This document shows positions 53,433 through 62,657 of a stretch of 64,000 bases of DNA, one piece after another. This stretch comes from Streptomyces sp. NBC_01463 (GTDB taxonomy: Bacteria; Actinomycetota; Actinomycetes; Streptomycetales; Streptomycetaceae). Position numbers and translations under genes: made by a program. The DNA is taken from contig CP109468.1 in assembly GCA_036227345.1 (NCBI GenBank), positions 2,108,001-2,172,000 of the forward strand. Reading direction: 5' to 3'. Under the pieces are notes generated by a model. That model saw only the letters and a list, made by a program, of their open reading frames with translations. It did no database searches and was not told the DNA's origin. Every line of letters begins with the position of its first letter. Positions within the stretch are counted from its first letter, which is position 1.

Positions 53433-56021
53433 CTACAGCCGCGGGTCCACCGGCTCCGACTCCAGCGCCAGCACCGCGAACACCGCCTCGTGGACCCGCC
53501 ACAGCGGCTCCCCCTCGGCCAGCCGGTCCAGGGCCTCCAGACCGAGGGCGTACTCGCGCAGGGCGAGCGAACGCTTGTGGCCGAGGAAGCGGCCGCGCAG
53601 CCGCTCCAGGTTCTCCGGGCGGGTGTACTCGGGGCCGTAGATGATCCGCAGGTACTCCCGGCCGCGCACCTTGACGCCCGGCTGGACGAGGCGGTCCTTG
53701 CCGTCCCTGACGAGCGCGCCGAGCGGCTTGACGACCATGCCCTCGCCGCCGCGGCCGGTCATCTCCAGCCACCAGTCGATGCCGGAGCGGACCGACGCCT
53801 CGTCGGCGGGGTCGACGACGAGCCGCCGGGTGACCTGGAGCAGACCGGTGGGGTCGTGCTCCACCAGCCGGTCCAGCCAGGCCAGCTGCTCGTCGTGGGG
53901 CACGGACGCGAGCGAACGGCCCTGCACCGCGAGGATCTGGAACGGCGCCATGCGCACCCCGTCCAGTCCCTCGGTGCTCCAGCAGTAGCGCCGGTAGGCC
54001 TCGGTGAACGCGGCCGCGTCCTCGGCCCGGCCGCGCTGCCGGTCCGCGAGCGCGCCGACGTCGATGCCCCGGGCCGCCGCCGCGGCGAGCGCCCCGGTGG
54101 CCGCGGGGAAGACGGCGCCGGACGCGGCACCCACCGCCGCGTACTGCGAGCGGAGCAGGCCGGCGGCCTTGAGCGACCAGGGCATCAGCTCGGCGTCGAG
54201 CAGCACCCAGTCGGTGTCCCACTCCTCCCACAGCCCGGCTGCGGTGACGGCCGCGCGCAGCCGGCCCAGCACGTCCTCGGTGAGCGCGGGGTCGTCCAGG
54301 AACGGCCGGCCGGTGCGCGTGTGCAGCGCCCCCGTCGGGCCGCCTTCCCCGGTGTCGCCGGTCCCGAAGCGTTCCCGCGCCACGTCCGCGTCGCGGCAGA
54401 CGAGGGCCACGGCCCGGGAGCCCATGTGCTTCTCCTCGCACACGACCCTGGCCACACCGTCCGCCCGGTACTGCGCTAACGCCTCGGCCGGGTGCTCCAG
54501 GTAGCCCTCCTCCTGCGAGGTGGCGGTCGGTGCCATGGTCGGCGGGAGGTAGGCGAGCAGCCGGGGGTCGACGGCGAACCGGCTCATGACCTCCAGCGCC
54601 GCCGCCGCGTTCTCCTCGCGCACCGCGACCCGGCCCATGTGCCGGGTCTCCACGATCCGGCGGCCCTGCACATCGGCGAGGTCCAGCGGCCGGCCCTCCC
54701 GGCCGCCCGGGGCCTCGGTGGACAGCGGCTTCACCGGCTCGTACCAGACCTGCTCGGCCGGTACGTCGACGAGCTCGCGCTCGGGGTAGCGCAGCGCGGT
54801 CATCTTCCCGCCGAACACCGCTCCGGTGTCCAGGCAGATGGTGTTGTTGATCCAGGAGGTGGTGGGGACGGGCGTGTGGCCGTAGACGACGGTGGCGCGG
54901 CCGCGGTAGTCCTCCGCCCACGGGTAGCGCACGGGCAGGCCGAACTCGTCGGTCTCGCCCGTCGTGTCGCCGTAGAGCGCGTGCGAGCGGACCCGCCCGG
55001 AGGTGCGTCCGTGGTACTTCTCGGGCAGGCCGGCGTGGCAGACGACCAGCTTGCCCTCGTCCAGCACGTAGTGGCTGACCAGTCCGTCGATGAACTCCCT
55101 GACCCGCTCCCGGAACTCCGGGTCCTTGGCGTCCTCCCGCTCCAGCTGCTCGATCGTCTCGGCGAGGCCGTGGGTGTGCTGGACCTTGCGGCCCTTGAGG
55201 TAGCGGCCGAGCTTGTTCTCGTGGTTGCCGGGCACGCAGAGCGCCTGGCCGTCCGCCACCATGGACATGACGCGGCGCAGCACGCCGGGGCTGTCGGGTC
55301 CGCGGTCGACGAGGTCGCCCACGAAGACGGCGGTACGGCCTTCGGGGTGTGCGCCGTCCACGTAGCCGAGCTTGCCGAGCAGGGTCTCCAGCTCGGAGGC
55401 GCAGCCGTGGATGTCGCCGATGATGTCGAAGGGGCCGGTGAGGTGGCGGAGGTCGTTGTAGCGGCGCTCCAGGGCCACTTCGGCGTGCTCGGCCTCCTCC
55501 TCGGTGCGCAGGATGTGGACCTTGCGGAAGCCCTCGCGCTCCAGGCCGCGCAGCGAGCGGCGCAGCTCGCGGCGGTGGCGCTGGACGACGTGCCGCGGCA
55601 TGTCGGCACGGTCCGGGCGGGCCGCGTTGCGCGCGAGGCAGACCTCTTCGGGCAGGTCGAGGACGATGGCGATGGGCAGCACATCGTGCTCCCGGGCCAG
55701 CTGCACCAGCTGGCGGCGGCTCTCGGGCTGGACGTTGGTGGCGTCGACGACGGTCAGCCGTCCCGCCGCCAGGCGCCTGCCCGCGATGTAGTGCAGGACG
55801 TCGAAGGCGTCCCGGCTGGCGCTCTGGTCGTTCTCGTCGTCGGCGACGAGACCCCGGCAGAAGTCCGAGGAGATGACCTCGGTCGGCTTGAAGTGGCTCC
55901 GGGCGAAGGTGGACTTGCCCGAGCCGCTCGCCCCGATGAGGACGACGAGGGAGAGGTCGGTCACCGGCAGGACGCGGCCGCTCCGGGCGCTGTCACGCGT
56001 GCTGTCACTGGTCGTGCTCAT
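53433..56021 (-). CDS. pnkp: Polynucleotide kinase-phosphatase (RNA repair, Pnkp)
   Basis: 862-residue three-domain RNA end-healing enzyme. Kinase domain about 20-190: P-loop GASGSGKST (30-38), [15 protein letters not shown]. Phosphatase domain about 195-430: GDIHG (202-206), GDLVDRG (235-241), GNHENK, GHTPVP. Ligase-like adenylyltransferase domain about 445-860 with Lys531 in CEEKHMGSR. It phosphorylates 5'-OH and removes 2',3'-cyclic phosphate of broken RNA; with Hen1 the ligase step also proceeds. ATG 56021 overlaps the hen1 stop (ATGA) and AAGGAGG lies upstream. All active-site motifs are intact. Confidence 0.96.
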   Translation of the reverse strand: MSTTSDSTRDSARSGRVLPVTDLSLVVLIGASGSGKSTFARSHFKPTEVISSDFCRGLVADDENDQSASRDAFDVLHYIAGRRLAAGRLTVVDATNVQPESRRQLVQLAREHDVLPIAIVLDLPEEVCLARNAARPDRADMPRHVVQRHRRELRRSLRGLEREGFRKVHILRTEEEAEHAEVALERRYNDLRHLTGPFDIIGDIHGCASELETLLGKLGYVDGAHPEGRTAVFVGDLVDRGPDSPGVLRRVMSMVADGQALCVPGNHENKLGRYLKGRKVQHTHGLAETIEQLEREDAKDPEFRERVREFIDGLVSHYVLDEGKLVVCHAGLPEKYHGRTSGRVRSHALYGDTTGETDEFGLPVRYPWAEDYRGRATVVYGHTPVPTTSWINNTICLDTGAVFGGKMTALRYPERELVDVPAEQVWYEPVKPLSTEAPGGREGRPLDLADVQGRRIVETRHMGRVAVREENAAAALEVMSRFAVDPRLLAYLPPTMAPTATSQEEGYLEHPAEALAQYRADGVARVVCEEKHMGSRAVALVCRDADVARERFGTGDTGEGGPTGALHTRTGRPFLDDPALTEDVLGRLRAAVTAAGLWEEWDTDWVLLDAELMPWSLKAAGLLRSQYAAVGAASGAVFPAATGALAAAAARGIDVGALADRQRGRAEDAAAFTEAYRRYCWSTEGLDGVRMAPFQILAVQGRSLASVPHDEQLAWLDRLVEHDPTGLLQVTRRLVVDPADEASVRSGIDWWLEMTGRGGEGMVVKPLGALVRDGKDRLVQPGVKVRGREYLRIIYGPEYTRPENLERLRGRFLGHKRSLALREYALGLEALDRLAEGEPLWRVHEAVFAVLALESEPVDPRL

Positions 56022-57574
56022 GCGGCTTTCGCCTCCTTCTCGGTCGTGCCGGCCGCGGCCTGCGCGTCGGACGTGCGGGATGCGCCGGATGCGCCCGGGG
56101 CACCGGACGTGTGGTGCGTGTCGTCGTCACCGGCCGCGTTCATCGTGAACACGGCCATCTGGGTGGGCGGTCCCACCTCGGGGTCGTCCGGTCCCACGGG
56201 CACGAACTCCACCCCGTACCCGTGCCGGCCGGCCACCTCCCCCGCCCAGTCCCGGAATTCGGCCCGGGTCCATTCGAAGCGGTGGTCGCCGTGCCGGGAG
56301 TGCCCGGCCGGGAGGGTCTCCCAGCGGACGTTGTACTCGACGTTCGGCGTGGTCACGAGCACCGTGCGCGGACGGGCCGCGCCGAACACCGCGTACTCCA
56401 GGGCCGGCAGCCGCGGCAGGTCGAGGTGCTCGACGACCTCACTCAGCACCGCGGCGTCGTACCCCTTGAGCTGCTTGTCCGTGTACGTGAGCGAGCCCTG
56501 CCGAAGCGTCACCCGTGAGGCCTGCCGCTCCCCCATCCGGTCCAGCTTCAGCCGGCGCGAGGCGATCGTCAGGGCGCGCATCGAGACGTCGACGCCGACG
56601 ATCTCGGTGAAGCGCACGTCCTTCAGCAGAGCCTGCACCAACTGCCCCTGACCGCAGCCCAGGTCGAGCACCCGGCTCGCCCCGGAGGCGGTCAGCGCCG
56701 CGAGGATCGCGGCCCTGCGCTGCTCCGCGAGCGGCACCGGCCGCTCCTCGGTGTCAGCCGTCTCGTCGACCGCGTTGTCGATGCTCTCGACGTCGAGGTC
56801 GTCGGACTCGGCGAGCCGCACCAGCTCCAGCCGCTGCATCGCCTGCCGGGTCAGTCCCCAGCGCCGGGAAAGATACCGGCTGGTGATCAGCTTCTGCTCG
56901 GGGTGGGCGGCCAGCCAGCCCTCACCGGCCCGCAGCAGTTTGTCCACCTCGTCGGGCGCCACCCAGTAGTGCTTGGCGTCGTCGAGCACGGGCAGCAGGA
57001 CGTACAGCTGACGCAGCGCGTCCGCGAGCCGCAACTCGCCCTCCAGCACCAGCCGTACGTACCGGGAGTCCCCCCACTCGGGGAACCGCTCGTCCAGCGG
57101 TACGGCCACCGCCTCCACCCGCGACCAGCCGAGCGGCCCGAACAGCGCCCGCACCAGCTCGGCACCACCACGGGCCGGCAGGGCGGGCACGTCGATCCGC
57201 AGCGGCATCGGCGCCGCCGCCCGCTCGGGCATCGCCTTGCAGGCGCCGCTCAGCGCGGACTTGAAGACGGTGGTCATCGCGACGGACAGCAGCGAGGACG
57301 CCGCGTAGGGGCGGTCGTTGACGTACTGCGCGAGCGCCGCGTCGGGGGCGCCGCCCCGGCCCTTGCCCTTGCCGCGCCGCACCAGCGCCACCGGATCCAC
57401 CTCCAGCAGCAGCGCGGCCGTGCACCGCTCCGCGGACGCCTCGGGATAGAAGACATGCGCGGTGCCGTGCGAGGTGGAGAACGTCTGCGCCTTCTCGGGA
57501 TGCTTGTGCAGCAGGAAGCCGAGATCGGTGGCGGGACGCTCCGGGGTGCCGGTGGTACTGATCGTCAGGAACAC
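56018..57574 (-). CDS. hen1: RNA 3'-terminal 2'-O-methyltransferase Hen1
   Basis: 518-residue bacterial Hen1. The N-terminal about 260 residues are the Pnkp-binding domain (FLTISTTGTPERPATDLGFLLHKHPEKAQ). The C-terminal methyltransferase has the SAM motif VLDLGCGQGQLVQAL (about 305), metal-binding SEVVEHLDLPRL and the RHGDHRFEWTRAEF segment. It methylates the 3'-terminal ribose during repair, protecting against recleavage. GTG 57574 gives the conserved FLTI start. It precedes pnkp. The methionine-cycle gene upstream on the same strand is only 43 bp away. Confidence 0.95.
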   Translation of the reverse strand: MFLTISTTGTPERPATDLGFLLHKHPEKAQTFSTSHGTAHVFYPEASAERCTAALLLEVDPVALVRRGKGKGRGGAPDAALAQYVNDRPYAASSLLSVAMTTVFKSALSGACKAMPERAAAPMPLRIDVPALPARGGAELVRALFGPLGWSRVEAVAVPLDERFPEWGDSRYVRLVLEGELRLADALRQLYVLLPVLDDAKHYWVAPDEVDKLLRAGEGWLAAHPEQKLITSRYLSRRWGLTRQAMQRLELVRLAESDDLDVESIDNAVDETADTEERPVPLAEQRRAAILAALTASGASRVLDLGCGQGQLVQALLKDVRFTEIVGVDVSMRALTIASRRLKLDRMGERQASRVTLRQGSLTYTDKQLKGYDAAVLSEVVEHLDLPRLPALEYAVFGAARPRTVLVTTPNVEYNVRWETLPAGHSRHGDHRFEWTRAEFRDWAGEVAGRHGYGVEFVPVGPDDPEVGPPTQMAVFTMNAAGDDDTHHTSGAPGASGASRTSDAQAAAGTTEKEAKAA

Positions 57575-57617
57575 AGGCCCGAGTATGGTCGCGTTCACTC
57601 GCTCCCACCAGGCATTT

Positions 57618-58592
57618 TCATGCCCTCCCGGGCCGGTCGTCCCGCCCTTCTCCCAGCTGTGCGGCCAGGGCCGCGACCGTGGCCGGACCGACCCGGCAGC
57701 AGCCGCCGACCAGTCGCGCACCGGCGCCCCGCCAGGTCCGTGCCAGGCCGGGGTCGAAGGTGACGGCCCCGGTCCACGCCCGCGCCCCGGCGTCCCAGCG
57801 CTCCCCGCTGTTCGGGTACGCGACGACGGGCTTCCCCGTCACCGCGGCCGCGGTCCGGACCGCCTCGGCCACCTCGGCCGGATCGCAGCAGTTCACCCCG
57901 GTCGCGACCACGTGTGCGTCCCCCGCGGCGAGGGCGAACGCCTCCTCCAGCCGCTGCCCGGCCCCGGTCCGTCCGCCGGCCACGGTGTAGGAGAGCCAGA
58001 CCGGCAGCCCGCACTCCCGCGCCACGCCCAGGAGCGCCTCAGCCTCGTCCGTGTCCGGCACCGTCTCCAGCGCCAGCACATCGGGCCCCGCGGCGGCCAG
58101 CGCCTCGATCCGGGGGCGGTGGAAGCGCGCCAGCTCACTGACCGAAAGCCCGTAGCGGCCCCGGTACTCCGCCCCGTCCGCCGTCACCGCCCCGTACGGG
58201 CCGACCGAGGCGGCGACCCACACGTCCCGGTCCACCGCCCCGGCCGCCCGGCGGGCCAGCTCCACGCTGCGGGCGAAGAGCCCGGCCGCCTCCGCCCGCC
58301 CGAATCCGCGCCGGCCGAACCCCTCGAAACTCGCCTGATAACTGGCGGTGATGAGCACCTGCGCACCCGCCCGCACGTACGCCGTGTGCGCGGCCTCGAT
58401 CTGCGCCGGCCCGTCCGCGAGCAGCCGGGCGGACCACAGCGCGTCGGACAGGTCGCAGCCCTGCGCCTCCAACTGGTTGGAGAGTCCCCCGTCGAGCAGC
58501 ACCGTGCCGGCCGCGAGCGCCTCGGCGAGGGGGCGGGACGGGGCCGCGCCGGGGGGACGGCCGGATTCGTGGTCATCGCGGGCGGACAGCAC
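57618..58592 (-). CDS. mmuM: Homocysteine S-methyltransferase
   Basis: 324-residue zinc methyltransferase (MmuM type) transferring a methyl group from S-methylmethionine or SAM to homocysteine. TVLLDGGLSNQLEAQG at about 30, ITASYQASFEGF, and zinc cysteines in GVNCCDP (about 230) and LVGGCCRVGP (about 293). It lies upstream of hen1 on the same strand with no terminator, so co-transcription is possible. A methyl-recycling link to Hen1 is conceivable but speculative. Confidence 0.93.
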   Translation of the reverse strand: MLSARDDHESGRPPGAAPSRPLAEALAAGTVLLDGGLSNQLEAQGCDLSDALWSARLLADGPAQIEAAHTAYVRAGAQVLITASYQASFEGFGRRGFGRAEAAGLFARSVELARRAAGAVDRDVWVAASVGPYGAVTADGAEYRGRYGLSVSELARFHRPRIEALAAAGPDVLALETVPDTDEAEALLGVARECGLPVWLSYTVAGGRTGAGQRLEEAFALAAGDAHVVATGVNCCDPAEVAEAVRTAAAVTGKPVVAYPNSGERWDAGARAWTGAVTFDPGLARTWRGAGARLVGGCCRVGPATVAALAAQLGEGRDDRPGRA

Positions 58593-58613
58593 GAGTACTC
58601 CTCTCCGGGTGAG

Positions 58614-58701
58614 CCGGGACCGGACCGGTCTCGGGTATGCCGGGACCGGGCCGGCCTCGGGTGGGCCGGTCCCGGGCCGGCCTCGGGTGGGCCGGTCCCG
58701 G
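58614..58701. repeat. 26-bp tandem repeat, about 3.4 copies
   Basis: Units at 58614-58639, 58640-58665, 58666-58691 and a partial unit at 58692-58701. Each has the core CCGG(G/T)(A/C)CCGG then CCGG(T/C)CTCGGGT. They fill most of the spacer between the mmuM start (58592) and the oxidoreductase stop (58723). GC-rich slippage repeat; it could fold into hairpins ending the upstream transcript. Confidence 0.75.
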
Positions 58702-58722
58702 ATCAGCGGTTCCGGGCCGGTC

Positions 58723-59646
58723 TCAGGTCAGCTGGGACTGGACCTGCGAGGAGATCAGCTCCAGGTGGTCCAGGTCGTCCAGGTCCAGGACCTGGAGGTA
58801 GATGCGCGACGCCCCGATCGCACCGAACCGCCCGATCTTGTCGACCACTTCGGCGGGCGAGCCGGCCAGTCCGTTCGCCTTCAGCTCCGCGACGTCCCGT
58901 CCGATGACGGCGGCGCGGCGCGCCACCTCCGCGTCGTCCTTGCCGACACAGACGACCAGGGCGTTGGAGTACACCAGATCGTCCGGCCGCCGGCCCGCCT
59001 CCGTGGCCGCCGCCCTGACCCGGGCGAACTGCTTCTCGCTGTCCTCCAGCCCCGCGAAGGGGATGTTGAACTCATCCGCGTACTGCGCTGCCAGCCTCGG
59101 CGTCCGCTTCGCGCCGTGTCCGCCGATCAGGACCGGCACCTTGGTCTGCGCGGGCTTGGGCAGCGCGGGCGAGTCCGTGAGCTGGTAGTACGTGCCGTCG
59201 TAACTGAACGTCTTGCCGGTCTCGGTCGCCCACAGTCCCGTGACAATGGCCAGCTGCTCCTCGAGGCGGCCGAACTTCTCCTTGGGGAACGGAATGCCGT
59301 AGGCCTTGTGCTCCTGCTCGAACCAGCCCGCTCCCAGGCCCAGTTCGACTCGGCCGCCGGACATCTGGTCGACCTGGGCCACCTGGATGGCCAGCACACC
59401 GGGGAGCCGGAAGGTGCCCGCCGTCATCAGTGTGCCGAGGCGGATCCGCTTGGTCTCGCGCGCCAGCCCGGCCAGCGTGATCCATGCGTCCGTCGGGCCG
59501 GGGAGCCCGTCACCCTGCCCCATGCGCAGATAGTGGTCGGACCGGTAGAAGGCGTCGAAACCGAGGTCCTCGGCGGCCTTGGCGACGGTGAGCAGAGTGT
59601 CGTAGCTCGCCCCTTGCTGGGGCTCGGTGAAGATTCGAAGATCCAT
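58723..59646 (-). CDS. LLM class F420-dependent oxidoreductase
   Basis: 307-residue luciferase-like TIM-barrel reductase. DLRIFTEPQQGASYDTLLTVAKAAEDLGFDAFYRSDHYL at the N-terminus, RIRLGTLMTAGTFRLPGVLAIQVAQVDQMSGGRVELGLGAGW and VPVLIGGHGAKRTPRLAA. This subgroup usually uses coenzyme F420. ATG 59646 is used; an in-frame ATG at 59661 would add five residues. The substrate is unknown. Confidence 0.92.
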   Translation of the reverse strand: MDLRIFTEPQQGASYDTLLTVAKAAEDLGFDAFYRSDHYLRMGQGDGLPGPTDAWITLAGLARETKRIRLGTLMTAGTFRLPGVLAIQVAQVDQMSGGRVELGLGAGWFEQEHKAYGIPFPKEKFGRLEEQLAIVTGLWATETGKTFSYDGTYYQLTDSPALPKPAQTKVPVLIGGHGAKRTPRLAAQYADEFNIPFAGLEDSEKQFARVRAAATEAGRRPDDLVYSNALVVCVGKDDAEVARRAAVIGRDVAELKANGLAGSPAEVVDKIGRFGAIGASRIYLQVLDLDDLDHLELISSQVQSQLT

Positions 59647-59736
59647 GCGTCCATCCTGCACCTCCGAGCGCCGCTCGTTCGGCTCCCTCTCCCTTCCCCG
59701 TGCCGTCGCGGCCCGGACGCCCCGGGCGCCGGGCGC

Positions 59737-60273
59737 TCAGCCGGTGTCGGCGACCGGTCCGAGCGGCCCGTGGAGCACCCCGTGAGGGCCGTCCCGCTCC
59801 CGGCCGCGCTCCAGATCCTGCCGGCGCTCCCGGTCGCGCTCGTCGAGCAGCCGGAGCATGCCGCGCACCCGGTCCGTCGACTCGTCGGCGGCGTCGATCG
59901 CCTCCATGCACTGCCAGTACAGGCCCTGCTCGTCGGTCTCGCACGCCACTCCGACCAGGGCTATCCCCACCTCCCCGAGCAGCGCGCCGAGACCGGTGAG
60001 GGCCGCGCGCGGATCGGCCACCTCGGAGAGCTGTGCCGCCCGGGCCACCCCTGCCCGGGCCGCGGGGTGGTCCAGCGCCCCGTTGCTCCGTCCGCCGATC
60101 TCGCTGAGTCCGCTCGCCTCGCCGCGTAACTCCTTGGGGCCGCTCGCCGCAAGCCGGCTTCCGACCGCCTGGGCCAGCGCCTGGGCCTGCCAGGCCTCGG
60201 CGATGATGTCCGGCGTGCCCCGGCTCTGTGCCAGTGCCCTCCGGATGACTGCTACAAGCCGCTCCGCTTCCAT
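59737..60273 (-). CDS. Hypothetical protein (DUF6099-like)
   Basis: 178-residue, mostly helical soluble protein: MEAERLVAVIRRALAQSRGT, AEAWQAQALAQAVGSRLAASGPKELRGE, ADPRAALTGLGALLGEVGIALVGVACETDEQGLYWQCMEAIDAADE, ending in an Arg/Glu-rich stretch. It recalls the Streptomyces DUF6099 family (memory only). The role is unknown. Confidence 0.8.
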   Translation of the reverse strand: MEAERLVAVIRRALAQSRGTPDIIAEAWQAQALAQAVGSRLAASGPKELRGEASGLSEIGGRSNGALDHPAARAGVARAAQLSEVADPRAALTGLGALLGEVGIALVGVACETDEQGLYWQCMEAIDAADESTDRVRGMLRLLDERDRERRQDLERGRERDGPHGVLHGPLGPVADTG

Positions 60274-60398
60274 CCGTTGCCCCCGTTCGACGCGAAAACC
60301 CGCTCACCTCTTCCATTACCCACAGTGAGGGTGGTGGTACCGAAAGGCCAGGGGATTTCGGAAATCTGTGGACACTCAATCGACTGTTAACAAATCGA

Positions 60399-60758
60399 TC
60401 ACTCCGAAGAGTGACGGAAGGGGGGATCCGTCGGCTCCGGCACCGGAAAGCGGCCCTCATTCCTCTCGATCTTGGCCGCCAGCGCGGCCAGCACGTCGAT
60501 GCCGAGTACCTCGCAGAACTGCAGCAGATAGGCGAGGACGTCCGCGACCTCGTCCTCGACCGCGTGCGCCGTCGCGGGGTCCGCCATGACCCGCGCCGAC
60601 TGCTCCGGCGTCAGCCACTGGAAGATCTCCACGAGTTCGGCGGCCTCGACGCTCAGCGCCGACGCGAGGTTCTTGGGGGTGTGGTACTGCCCCCAGTCGC
60701 GTGCGGCCGCGAACGCGGCGAGCCGTTGCTGGAGTGCGCGTACATCGAGTTCTGTCAC
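60399..60758 (-). CDS. MazG-like nucleotide pyrophosphohydrolase
   Basis: 119-residue all-alpha NTP pyrophosphatase of the MazG/RS21-C6 group. KNLASALSVEAAELVEIFQWL carries the first ExxE metal motif and VEDEVADVLAYLLQFCEVLGID the second ExxxD motif. It probably hydrolyses modified or surplus dNTPs. GTG 60758 opens at TELDVRALQQRL. It lies downstream of sepF across a repeat-rich spacer. Confidence 0.9.
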   Translation of the reverse strand: MTELDVRALQQRLAAFAAARDWGQYHTPKNLASALSVEAAELVEIFQWLTPEQSARVMADPATAHAVEDEVADVLAYLLQFCEVLGIDVLAALAAKIERNEGRFPVPEPTDPPFRHSSE

Positions 60759-60790
60759 GGCCCCAGGTCTACCACCGCCATTGAGACCCC

Positions 60791-60889
60791 CTCGCGGGTG
60801 AGGCCCCTCTGCGGGTGAGGCCCCCTCGCGGGGGCGTGCGGAGCCCGCCGCGCGGGCGCCGCGCGGGCGCCACGCGGGCAACACGCGGG
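60791..60889. repeat. Two GC-rich tandem repeats downstream of sepF
   Basis: A 17-bp unit ending GGGTGAGGCCCC occurs twice (60791-60807 and 60808-60824). Four 11-bp units of CGCC(G/A)CGCGGG type run 60846-60889 (the last is CAACACGCGGG) and end two bases before the sepF stop codon region. Slippage-prone spacer; a terminator role is possible. Confidence 0.7.
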
Positions 60890-60891
60890 TA

Positions 60892-61290
60892 CTACGCCCC
60901 GGGCACCCCGGCCGCCGTCACACCCTCGACCTCCATGCCCATCGGAGAGAGCAGGAAGACGTTCCGGTCGACGCGGTGCATCCCGCTGCCCAGTCCGAAG
61001 ACGACTCCGCTGGTGAAGTCCAGGATCCGCTTCGCCACGTCGCCCTCGGCCCCGGTCAGGTCGAGGAGCACCGGAATCTGCGCGACCAGGTACTCGGCGA
61101 CCTCGCGCGCGTCCGCGAAGACCTGCACCCGCAGCACCACCATGCGCCGCTGCTCGGCGCTCTCCTGCTCGTCCGGGACCGTGCGGTGGTCGACCCGGGA
61201 AGGCCACTCGTTGCGGCTGCGCAACGGCACGACCTGGGCCAGTCCCTCCCACTGCTCGTCCGTGACGTCATACCTGTCGTACCTGCTCAC
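60892..61290 (-). CDS. sepF: SepF-family cell division protein
   Basis: 132-residue SepF/DUF552 protein. N-terminal SRYDRYDVTDEQWEGLAQVVPLRSRNEWP, then the SepF core MVVLRVQVFADAREVAEYLVAQIPVLLDLTGAEGDVAKRILDFTSGVVFGLGSGMHRVDRNVFLLSP. SepF tethers FtsZ to the membrane. This one lacks the usual amphipathic N-terminal helix and long linker, so it is likely one of the accessory SepF paralogues found in Streptomyces, away from the division gene cluster. GTG 61290 chosen. Confidence 0.92.
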   Translation of the reverse strand: MSRYDRYDVTDEQWEGLAQVVPLRSRNEWPSRVDHRTVPDEQESAEQRRMVVLRVQVFADAREVAEYLVAQIPVLLDLTGAEGDVAKRILDFTSGVVFGLGSGMHRVDRNVFLLSPMGMEVEGVTAAGVPGA

Positions 61291-61394
61291 CGGACCACCC
61301 CGTCTGTGCATCGGTTGGCGTTGCGCCGGCTGCGCTCACTGTTCATCGGGCAATTCTCTCGCCCCTCACCCGTTCGGCCTACCAGCGACACGGT

Positions 61395-62657
61395 TCAGGA
61401 GCCGACCGAAGCCGCCGGCTCACCCGTACGCCCGCGCTCCGGGGCCGCTGCCGCCGTGGTGTCCAGGGGGGTGAAACGTACCGGAAGGTGCACCAGGGCA
61501 CGGTGGAACGGGCCGGGCCGCCACAGCAGTTCACTCACCGGAACGGCAAGCTCCGCATCGCACAGCTGACTGGTGAGCTGCTCGATGGCGGTCATCGCGA
61601 TCAGCAGCGCGGGCTGCTTCGCCGGGCAGCGGTGGGGACCGGCCGACCAGGCCAGGTGAGCACTGCCCCCGGACCGGACCCCGGTGGACGAAGTAGCAGG
61701 TCCGGACTGGGTGTTGGCCGCTCCGAAGGAGACCAGGACGAGCTGTCCCGCGCGCAGCCGGACCCCGTGGAACTCGGTGTCGTGGCGCGGGTAGTGCGCG
61801 GCCAGATTGGCCATCGGCGGGTCCTGCCACAGGACCTCGTTGATCGCCTCGTGAGCGGTCATCGCGCCCCCGTGCAGCGAGCCCGCGTACCGCTCGTCGG
61901 TGAGCATGTGCAGGGTCGCGTTGCCGATCAGGTTCGTCGCCGGATCGTGGCCCGCACTCATCAGCAACGTGATCTGACGCACAGTCTCGTCGTTGTCGAG
62001 ACGGGCCGGGTGCGCGAGGAAGTACGAGGTCAGATCGCGGCGCGGCCGGGCCCGCCGGTCGGCGACCAGACGCGTGACGACGTCGACGAGGCCGGCGTAC
62101 GCGGCAGCGGCGCCCTGGGCCGAGTTCATCATGCCGCCGACGCCGTCGACGATCCGCTTGCCGTCCGCGGGGTCGACTCCGAACCAGGTGACGAAGACGT
62201 GCAGCGGGAGCAGCCGGGCGTACTGGGAGATGAGGTCGCCGCTGCCGGTGGCGGCGAAATCGCCGATCAGCCGCTGGGCGACCCGGGCCACCTCGGCGCG
62301 CAGGACGTGCGGCTCGATCAGGGCCAGGGTGTCGTTGATGGCCTCGCGGTAGCGGGCGTGCTCCGGGCCGTCGCTGAACAGCGCGGTGGGGCGGTGCCCG
62401 AGCACCGGCAGCACCGGCGAGTCCGCGGGGACCGTCGCCTGCCAGGTGCGCGGGTCCTTGCTGAAGGTGTGGGTGTCCCGCAGCAGGTCGACGGCCGCCT
62501 GGTAGTCGGTGACGAGCATCGCCTCGATGCCGGGGGCGATCCGGACCGGCGCGAGGGGGCCGTGGGCGCGCAGGCTGCGGTAGTGGCCGTGCGGGTCGGC
62601 GGCGAAGTCGGGTCCGTACAGCGCGAGATGCTGCGGCGGCTGCGGATGCGGTGTCAT
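61395..62657 (-). CDS. Conservon cytochrome P450, CYP157-like, ExxR motif altered
   Basis: 420-residue P450. Haem ligand Cys344 in SAGPHRCPAKQPA, I-helix MSAGHDPATNLIGN. The K-helix motif, normally ExxR, reads E274-V-L-W277, so the invariant arginine is replaced by tryptophan. From memory, CYP157 family members of Streptomyces conservons are known for lacking this Arg (ExxW). ATG 62657 overlaps the cvnD stop (ATGA). Its role in conservon signalling or in oxidation of a substrate is unknown. Confidence 0.93.
   Translation of the reverse strand: MTPHPQPPQHLALYGPDFAADPHGHYRSLRAHGPLAPVRIAPGIEAMLVTDYQAAVDLLRDTHTFSKDPRTWQATVPADSPVLPVLGHRPTALFSDGPEHARYREAINDTLALIEPHVLRAEVARVAQRLIGDFAATGSGDLISQYARLLPLHVFVTWFGVDPADGKRIVDGVGGMMNSAQGAAAAYAGLVDVVTRLVADRRARPRRDLTSYFLAHPARLDNDETVRQITLLMSAGHDPATNLIGNATLHMLTDERYAGSLHGGAMTAHEAINEVLWQDPPMANLAAHYPRHDTEFHGVRLRAGQLVLVSFGAANTQSGPATSSTGVRSGGSAHLAWSAGPHRCPAKQPALLIAMTAIEQLTSQLCDAELAVPVSELLWRPGPFHRALVHLPVRFTPLDTTAAAAPERGRTGEPAASVGS

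Noticed and set aside
60791..60889. CRISPR-like array
   Set aside because: Repeats are 11-17 bp, directly adjacent without unique spacers, and no cas genes are present.
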